From Ferrovibrio sp046297895 (lineage in GTDB: Bacteria > Pseudomonadota > Alphaproteobacteria > Ferrovibrionales > Ferrovibrionaceae), in contig NZ_JBKBHC010000008.1 in the NCBI RefSeq assembly GCF_046297895.1, forward strand, positions 186,001-250,000: a stretch of DNA of 64,000 nucleotides. The letters run 5' to 3'. Shown piece after piece: positions 59,940-64,000 of this stretch. Positions within the stretch are counted from its first letter, which is position 1; every line of letters begins with the position of its first letter. The notes below the pieces were generated by a model. That model was not told the DNA's origin and ran no database searches. It worked only from the letters and a program-made list of their open reading frames with translations. The translations under genes and the position numbers were made by a program.

Positions 59940-61097
59940 ATGATCAATCCTGTCTGGCACGGCGCCTTGGCTGGGCTCTGTGCGCTTCTGGTCGGTATCG
60001 GTTTCGCGCGCTTCGGCTATACGCCGCTGATCCCCGTGCTGATCGAACGCGACTGGCTCAGTGCTGCCGACGCGGCCTATCTGGGCGCCACCAACCTGGC
60101 CGGCTATGTCGGCGGCAGCCTTCTGGCGGCCAGCCTGGCCCGCCTGATGCCGGTAGCAACAATGACCCGTGCCGCCATGGTGCTGACCGGCCTAAGCCTG
60201 CTGGCCTGCGCCCTGCCCTGGGGTTTTGCCTGGTTCGCGCCATGGCGTTTCCTTGCCGGCTTCACCGGCGGCTTGCTGATGGTGGCTGCCGTGCCGCTGA
60301 TGCTGGCACGAGCGCCAGCCACTCACCGCGCGCGCAGCAACGGCATCGTCTTCACCGGGGTTGGCATCGGCGTGATCGCATCGGGTACGCTTGTACCGGC
60401 CGTCGCCGGCTACGGCCCGATACCGGTCTGGCTGGGCCTGGGCCTGGTCACCCTGCTGCTGGCAGCGCTGACATGGCGGCAATGGGGCATCGAACCGGCG
60501 GCCTCGCCGGCGCAGACTGGTGCGGCGCCGCGCAATTTCACCCTGCCGGTCGCCTTGCTGCTGGCGGCCTATACCATCGATTCCGCCGGCTTCGTGCCGC
60601 ACACCGTGTTTTGGGCCGACTATATTGCGCGCGGCCTGGGTCGCGGCGTCGCCGCCGGTGGACTGTTCTGGGTATTCTTCGGCATCGGGGCGTTGTGCGG
60701 CCCGCTGCTGGCCGGATTGATCGCCGAACGTTTTGGCTTCTATCGCAGCATTGTCGGCGTGCTGCTGGTCAAATCCGCCGCCGTCGCCATACCCCTGCTC
60801 AGCACGCATCCGGTAGCATTGGCGATTTCCGCCGTCACGGTCGGCGCCCTCACGCCTGGCGTATCGGCGCTGGCCTCTGGTCGCGTCGCCGAACTGGTCG
60901 GCTTCGCGGCGCATCGTCAGGTCTGGGGCTGGCTCACGGGCGGCTTTGCGCTCTCATCTGCGGCCGTCGGTTACGCCTTCTCCTACCTGTTCGATCGCAC
61001 CGGCTCCTACAACCTGCTTTTCGCCCTGGGCGCTGCCGGATTGTTCGTCGCCATGCTGCTGGCCGCGACGGCGCGGCAGAAGCCCGCGACCGACTGA
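59940..61097 (+). CDS. YbfB/YjiJ family MFS transporter
   Basis: MFS protein of 385 residues with about 12 helices of the YbfB/YjiJ subgroup: LCALLVGIGFARFGYTPLIPVLIE at the start, then YLGATNLAGYVGGSLLAASLARL near residue 45, LAGFTGGLLMVAAVPLMLA near 105 and VFFGIGALCGPLLAGLIAERFG near 236. Transported substrate unknown. ATG 59940 (MINPVWHGALAGLCALL) fits the family; a longer overlapping frame from 59891 in another phase is a shadow. It is convergent with the OsmC gene, no gap between stops. Confidence 0.9.
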   Translation: MINPVWHGALAGLCALLVGIGFARFGYTPLIPVLIERDWLSAADAAYLGATNLAGYVGGSLLAASLARLMPVATMTRAAMVLTGLSLLACALPWGFAWFAPWRFLAGFTGGLLMVAAVPLMLARAPATHRARSNGIVFTGVGIGVIASGTLVPAVAGYGPIPVWLGLGLVTLLLAALTWRQWGIEPAASPAQTGAAPRNFTLPVALLLAAYTIDSAGFVPHTVFWADYIARGLGRGVAAGGLFWVFFGIGALCGPLLAGLIAERFGFYRSIVGVLLVKSAAVAIPLLSTHPVALAISAVTVGALTPGVSALASGRVAELVGFAAHRQVWGWLTGGFALSSAAVGYAFSYLFDRTGSYNLLFALGAAGLFVAMLLAATARQKPATD

Positions 61098-61523
61098 TCA
61101 GGCCAGTGACGTCTGTATGTCGGAACCGTGGCTCAGCGTCTGATGCACCGGGCATTTGTTGGCAATCTCCAGCAGGCGCTGGCGCTGCTCCTCGCTCAGG
61201 TCGCCTTCCAGTGTGATCACGCGTTCGAACCGGTCGAGCGGTTTGCCATCTGCACCGGCCACCTTGCTGTGGCGCACCTGCACCGAACTGCGAACCAGCG
61301 GCCATTGCTTGCGTTCGGCATACATGCGCATCGTCATCGCCGTGCAAGCCCCTAAACCCGACATTACCAGTTCGTAGGGGTCAGGGCCCGTGTCGCGCCC
61401 GCCGAGGCTTTCCGCCTCGTCCGCCGCCAGCACATGCCGGCCGGCCACAATGATCTGTCCATACGGGCCCAGGCCGCTTTCGCCGACCGAGATTTCCCGG
61501 GAACCTTTAGCTGACGCAGTCAT
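61098..61523 (-). CDS. OsmC family protein
   Basis: OsmC/Ohr-like protein of 141 residues, usually a thiol-dependent organic hydroperoxide reductase. Two conserved cysteines are present in SGLGACTAMTMRMYAERKQW near residue 65 and EIANKCPVHQTL near 118, with GPDPYELVM before the first. AAGGAG seven bases upstream fixes ATG 61523; an in-frame ATG at 61556 is less likely. It is divergent from the bigR operon, with 126 bases between, and could be co-regulated with sulfur or redox stress, which would have to be tested. Confidence 0.9.
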   Translation of the reverse strand: MTASAKGSREISVGESGLGPYGQIIVAGRHVLAADEAESLGGRDTGPDPYELVMSGLGACTAMTMRMYAERKQWPLVRSSVQVRHSKVAGADGKPLDRFERVITLEGDLSEEQRQRLLEIANKCPVHQTLSHGSDIQTSLA

Positions 61524-61591
61524 GCCGTTCTCCTTAAGAGCCTGTAATTTCAACACAAAGCAGAAAGACTCGGTTATCTACACTTCCGGCA

Positions 61592-61620
61592 TTGACAATT
61601 ATATTATGAATATCTAATTT
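61592..61620 (+). promoter_or_regulatory. Predicted promoter of the bigR operon
   Basis: TTGACA at 61592-61597 and TAATTT at 61615-61620 with a 17-base spacer. A five-base dyad ATATT-ATG-AATAT (61601-61613) lies in the spacer. Expected start near 61627. Confidence 0.55.
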
Positions 61621-61636
61621 AGTAACATCTAATTTA
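61612..61636. repeat. Direct repeat pair, candidate BigR operator
   Basis: ATCTAATTTA occurs at 61612-61621 and again at 61627-61636, exactly 15 bases apart, over the -10 region and start site of the bigR promoter. The AT-rich tract stands out in this GC-rich window. Confidence 0.6.
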
Positions 61637-61649
61637 ATGGAACCTCCCA

Positions 61650-61961
61650 ATGGACGCAGCCCTGCTTGACCAACTCAGTGCCAGCGCCGCCCAGGCCAGT
61701 CATTTCCTGCGCAGCCTGGCCAACGAAAAGCGCCTCCTCGTACTCTGCCAGCTGATGGAGGGAGAACGCTCCGTCGGCAGCCTAGCGGCCCAGGTGGATC
61801 TTAGCCAGTCGGCCCTCTCGCAGCACCTGACCAAGCTGCGCGAGGACGGTCTGGTAGCAACCCGGCGCGATGGCCAGACCATCTACTATCGTCTCGCTGA
61901 CCGCCGCGTCGAGGCGATTATCACCCTGCTCTACGAGCAGTTCTGCAAAACAAACTGCTAA
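61650..61961 (+). CDS. bigR: BigR/SqrR-like sulfide-responsive ArsR repressor
   Basis: ArsR-family winged helix protein of 103 residues. HTH motif SLAAQVDLSQSALSQHLTKLREDGLVATR at about 44-72, then the wing TIYYRLAD. Cys33 (VLCQLMEGE) and Cys99 (EQFCKTNC) match the cysteine pair of BigR/SqrR that forms a persulfide or disulfide link on oxidation by sulfane sulfur and releases the DNA; Cys103 is an extra. The downstream genes are the classical BigR targets. ATG 61650 has a weak Shine-Dalgarno. Confidence 0.92.
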   Translation: MDAALLDQLSASAAQASHFLRSLANEKRLLVLCQLMEGERSVGSLAAQVDLSQSALSQHLTKLREDGLVATRRDGQTIYYRLADRRVEAIITLLYEQFCKTNC

Positions 61962-61975
61962 GCCAAGGAACAACC

Positions 61976-62509
61976 ATGACCGCGATTCCCAAAATCGACC
62001 CACAAACCCTTCAGCAGCGCCTGCAGGCCGGCGAAGTAGTGCTGATCGACATCCGCGAGCCTTCCGAATATGCGCGCGAGCATATCCACGGTGCCCGCCT
62101 GGTGCCGCTGAATGCCATCGATACCCACGATTTCGACGCCGAGCGTAACAAGGTGGCCGTCTTTACCTGCCGAAGCGGCAACCGCACCGCCATGAATGCC
62201 TCGCGCCTGCTCGCCAAGGGCTTCCGCGAAGCCTACGTGTTGGCTGGCGGCCTCGACGGCTGGAAAAAGGCCGGACTGCCAGTTCATTTCAACGCAAAGG
62301 CCCCGCTTGATCTTCAGCGGCAGGTGCAGATCGCCGCCGGCGGCATGGCGCTGCTGGGCGCGGTTCTGGCCTTGCTGGTTTCGCCCTGGTTCATCGCCCT
62401 GAGCGGTTTCGTCGGCGCGGGACTCATGGTGGCCGGCGCAACCGGCTTCTGCGGTATGGCCCGCCTGCTGGCCGTCATGCCATGGAATCGCAAGATTCTC
62501 GCTGCCTAA
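61976..62509 (+). CDS. Membrane-anchored rhodanese (rhodanese plus DUF2892)
   Basis: Sulfurtransferase of 177 residues. The N-terminal rhodanese domain has the active site TCRSGNRTAMN with Cys65 and IDIREPSEYAREHI near 24, and moves sulfane sulfur between thiols. The C-terminal part has two hydrophobic helices of the DUF2892 type (MALLGAVLALLVSPWFIALSGFVGAGLMVAGATGFCGMARLL), so it is membrane bound. Second gene of the bigR operon, 14 bases after bigR; supplies or takes persulfide from the dioxygenase downstream. Confidence 0.92.
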   Translation: MTAIPKIDPQTLQQRLQAGEVVLIDIREPSEYAREHIHGARLVPLNAIDTHDFDAERNKVAVFTCRSGNRTAMNASRLLAKGFREAYVLAGGLDGWKKAGLPVHFNAKAPLDLQRQVQIAAGGMALLGAVLALLVSPWFIALSGFVGAGLMVAGATGFCGMARLLAVMPWNRKILAA

Positions 62510-62531
62510 TATCATTGAAACGGAAAGCATC

Positions 62532-63395
62532 ATGAAACCGCTTATCCAGGCCTTTTTCGACGAAGCAACATTTACCGTCAGTTATGTCGTCGGCGACCCA
62601 TCCACCAAGGCATGCGCCATCATCGACTCCGTGCTGGATTACGATCCGGCCTCGGGCCGCACGGACAAGAAGTCGGCCGATGCCGTGATCGCCTACGTGC
62701 GGCGCGAAGGCCTGATGGTGCAGTGGATCCTGGAAACTCATGTCCATGCCGACCATCTTTCCGCAGCTCCCTATCTGAAGCAGGAACTGGGTGGCCGTAT
62801 CGGTATCGGATTCAACATCACGGTGGTGCAGAACACGTTTGGCAAGATCTTCAATGCCGGCACCGAATTTGCCCGTGATGGCAGCCAGTTCGATCATCTG
62901 CTGAATGATGGCGAGTCCTTCAGCGTTGGCAGCATCGCGGCAAAGGCTATGCATACGCCCGGCCATACACCAGCCTGCATGACCTATGTGATCGGCGATG
63001 CCGCTTTTGTCGGAGACACATTATTCATGCCCGATTTCGGCACCGCGCGCTGTGATTTCCCCGGCGGCGACGCCCGCGAGCTATACCGTTCGATCCGCCG
63101 GATCTTCACTCTGCCGGCGGAAACCCGTCTTTTCATGTGTCACGATTACAAGGCGCCTGGCCGCGATGAGTATCGCTGGGAAACCACCGTTGCCGAAGAG
63201 CGCGCCAGAAACATCCATGTGCACGATGGTATCAGCGAGGATGAATTTGTTGCGATGCGCACCAAGCGCGACGCCACGCTTGACATGCCGCGCCTGATCC
63301 TGCCGTCAGTGCAGGTAAACATGCGTGCCGGCCACATGCCACCAGCCGAATCCAACGGCATGCGGTATATGAAAATCCCAGTCGACGCCCTCTAG
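62532..63395 (+). CDS. Persulfide dioxygenase-like MBL-fold protein (Blh/ETHE1-like)
   Basis: Metallo-beta-lactamase-fold protein of 287 residues resembling Blh and ETHE1, which oxidise glutathione persulfide to sulfite. Metal-binding THVHADH is at 69-75, with His145 in HTPGHTP, Asp162 in GDTLFMPDFG and His204 in FMCHDYK; the mononuclear iron site of ETHE1 uses the equivalent His, His and Asp. Third gene of the operon, 22 bases after the rhodanese. Its product sulfite would be exported by the TauE/SafE protein that follows. A longer C-terminal tail than ETHE1 is typical of bacterial Blh. Confidence 0.92.
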   Translation: MKPLIQAFFDEATFTVSYVVGDPSTKACAIIDSVLDYDPASGRTDKKSADAVIAYVRREGLMVQWILETHVHADHLSAAPYLKQELGGRIGIGFNITVVQNTFGKIFNAGTEFARDGSQFDHLLNDGESFSVGSIAAKAMHTPGHTPACMTYVIGDAAFVGDTLFMPDFGTARCDFPGGDARELYRSIRRIFTLPAETRLFMCHDYKAPGRDEYRWETTVAEERARNIHVHDGISEDEFVAMRTKRDATLDMPRLILPSVQVNMRAGHMPPAESNGMRYMKIPVDAL

Positions 63396-63409
63396 GCTGT
63401 ATCTGCGTC

Positions 63410-64000
63410 ATGCTTGCCACATCTCTTGAACAGGCGGCCATTGCCGTCGCCTCCGGCAGCGTCGTCGGCTTTTCGCTGGCGCTCGTCGGCGGCGGAGGTT
63501 CGATCCTGGCGGTCCCGGCCCTGCTCTATCTTGTCGGCATCACCAATACCCATGTCGCCATCGGCACCAGTGCGTTGGCCGTGGCCATCAATGCCTTCGC
63601 CAATCTGGCTCAACATGCCCGCAAGCAGACCGTAAAGTGGCCCTGCGCCACTGTATTCGCTGTATCCGGTGTCGCTGGCGCTGCGCTGGGCTCGACACTC
63701 GGCAAGCTGGTTGACGGGCGGCATCTGCTGCTGTTGTTTGCCGCCGTCATGGTGCTTGTGGGAGTCGCCATGCTGAGACCCAAAGCCGCAGAGGGAGATT
63801 CCGCTGTGCGAATCACTCCGGCTATTGGCTTCAAGCTCATGTTGATCGGCCTGCTCACCGGCACGGTCAGCGGCTTTTTCGGCATCGGCGGCGGCTTCCT
63901 GATCGTGCCCGGCATCATGCTGGGCAGCGGCATGCCGATGATCAATGCCGTTGCCTCTTCGCTCTTCTCCGTCGGCAGCTTCGGCCTGACTACAGCGGCA
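63410..64000 (+). CDS. Sulfite exporter TauE/SafE family protein (3' truncated by window edge)
   Basis: Multi-helix membrane protein, 197 residues visible, with no stop before the window edge. GFSLALVGGGGSILAVPALLYLVG near residue 20 and GTVSGFFGIGGGFLIVPGIML near 153 are the two inverted-repeat signatures of the TauE/SafE family, with NTHVAIGTSALAVAINAF near 46. Role: export of sulfite made by the persulfide dioxygenase. ATG 63410 lies 14 bases after the previous stop. It is the fourth gene of the BigR unit, as in the bigR operons of Xylella and Agrobacterium. Confidence 0.92.
   Translation, partial: MLATSLEQAAIAVASGSVVGFSLALVGGGGSILAVPALLYLVGITNTHVAIGTSALAVAINAFANLAQHARKQTVKWPCATVFAVSGVAGAALGSTLGKLVDGRHLLLLFAAVMVLVGVAMLRPKAAEGDSAVRITPAIGFKLMLIGLLTGTVSGFFGIGGGFLIVPGIMLGSGMPMINAVASSLFSVGSFGLTTAA

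Noticed and set aside
1..64000. tRNA, rRNA, CRISPR array, transposase, integrase or prophage genes
   Set aside because: None seen on either strand; no att-like repeats next to integrase-type genes and no regularly spaced repeats.

Overview
The window is a 64 kb stretch of a high-GC chromosome (roughly 60-65 percent by eye), densely coded on both strands. No rRNA or tRNA gene, insertion sequence, integrase or CRISPR array is visible. Gene content points to an alphaproteobacterium: a serC-serA pair behind an alphaproteobacterial-type leader, an OlsB ornithine-lipid acyltransferase, a TorF-type porin, a BigR-type sulfide operon, a PAS_5 protein and a Zur/COG0523/DUF1826 unit. I favour a free-living Rhodospirillales-like heterotroph. 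That placement is inference.

Layout. 1-3.5 kb: end of a metallo-beta-lactamase-fold hydrolase, a fatty-acid CoA ligase and an enoyl-CoA hydratase. 3.7-6.2 kb: TorF porin, ThiE-like protein, YggS and a small lipoprotein. 6.2-9.2 kb: serA and serC with a candidate serC leader. 9.2-14.7 kb: a helical unknown, an orphan Bug-type binding protein, a GDT1/UPF0016 manganese transporter behind a yybP-ykoY riboswitch, cytochrome b561, comM and an unknown membrane protein. 14.7-17.1 kb: CheW and a soluble double-PAS chemoreceptor ending in a CheR-type pentapeptide. 17.2-29.5 kb: oxidoreductases, a PAS_5 protein, two AMP-forming ligases, OlsB, AmpG, propionyl-CoA synthetase and a nitronate monooxygenase-like enzyme. 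29.5-44.6 kb: hydrolases, an L,D-transpeptidase, a zinc-starvation unit with a perfect Zur box, ribA, two patatin-like proteins, a parvulin, argJ-mutT, a TetR/VOC pair and a methyltransferase. 44.6-58.9 kb: a large sugar-acid catabolic locus. 59-64 kb: an AsmA-like protein, an MFS transporter, OsmC, and a BigR-rhodanese-persulfide dioxygenase-TauE operon running off the end.

The most interesting region is the sugar-acid locus. It has an ABC importer, an IlvD/Edd dehydratase, DgoK and DgoA (phosphorylating branch), a PfkB KDG-kinase-like protein, and a second set of split UxaA dehydratase, SDR, FAH hydrolase and RraA-like lyase (probably a non-phosphorylating oxidative branch). A GntR/FCD regulator sits among them. 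Three nearly identical 16-bp near-palindromes (50446, 54035, 58891) lie in front of all the transcription units of the locus, which argues for one regulon with an as yet unidentified sugar acid as substrate.

Other readable regulation: a Mn riboswitch before GDT1, a Zur box abutting a probably leaderless COG0523 gene, a TetR operator abutting its own start codon, a perfect inverted repeat upstream of OlsB, and a repeat-rich promoter before bigR. Apart from the region between 11537 and 11928, which holds the riboswitch, no gene-free stretch exceeds 300 bases.
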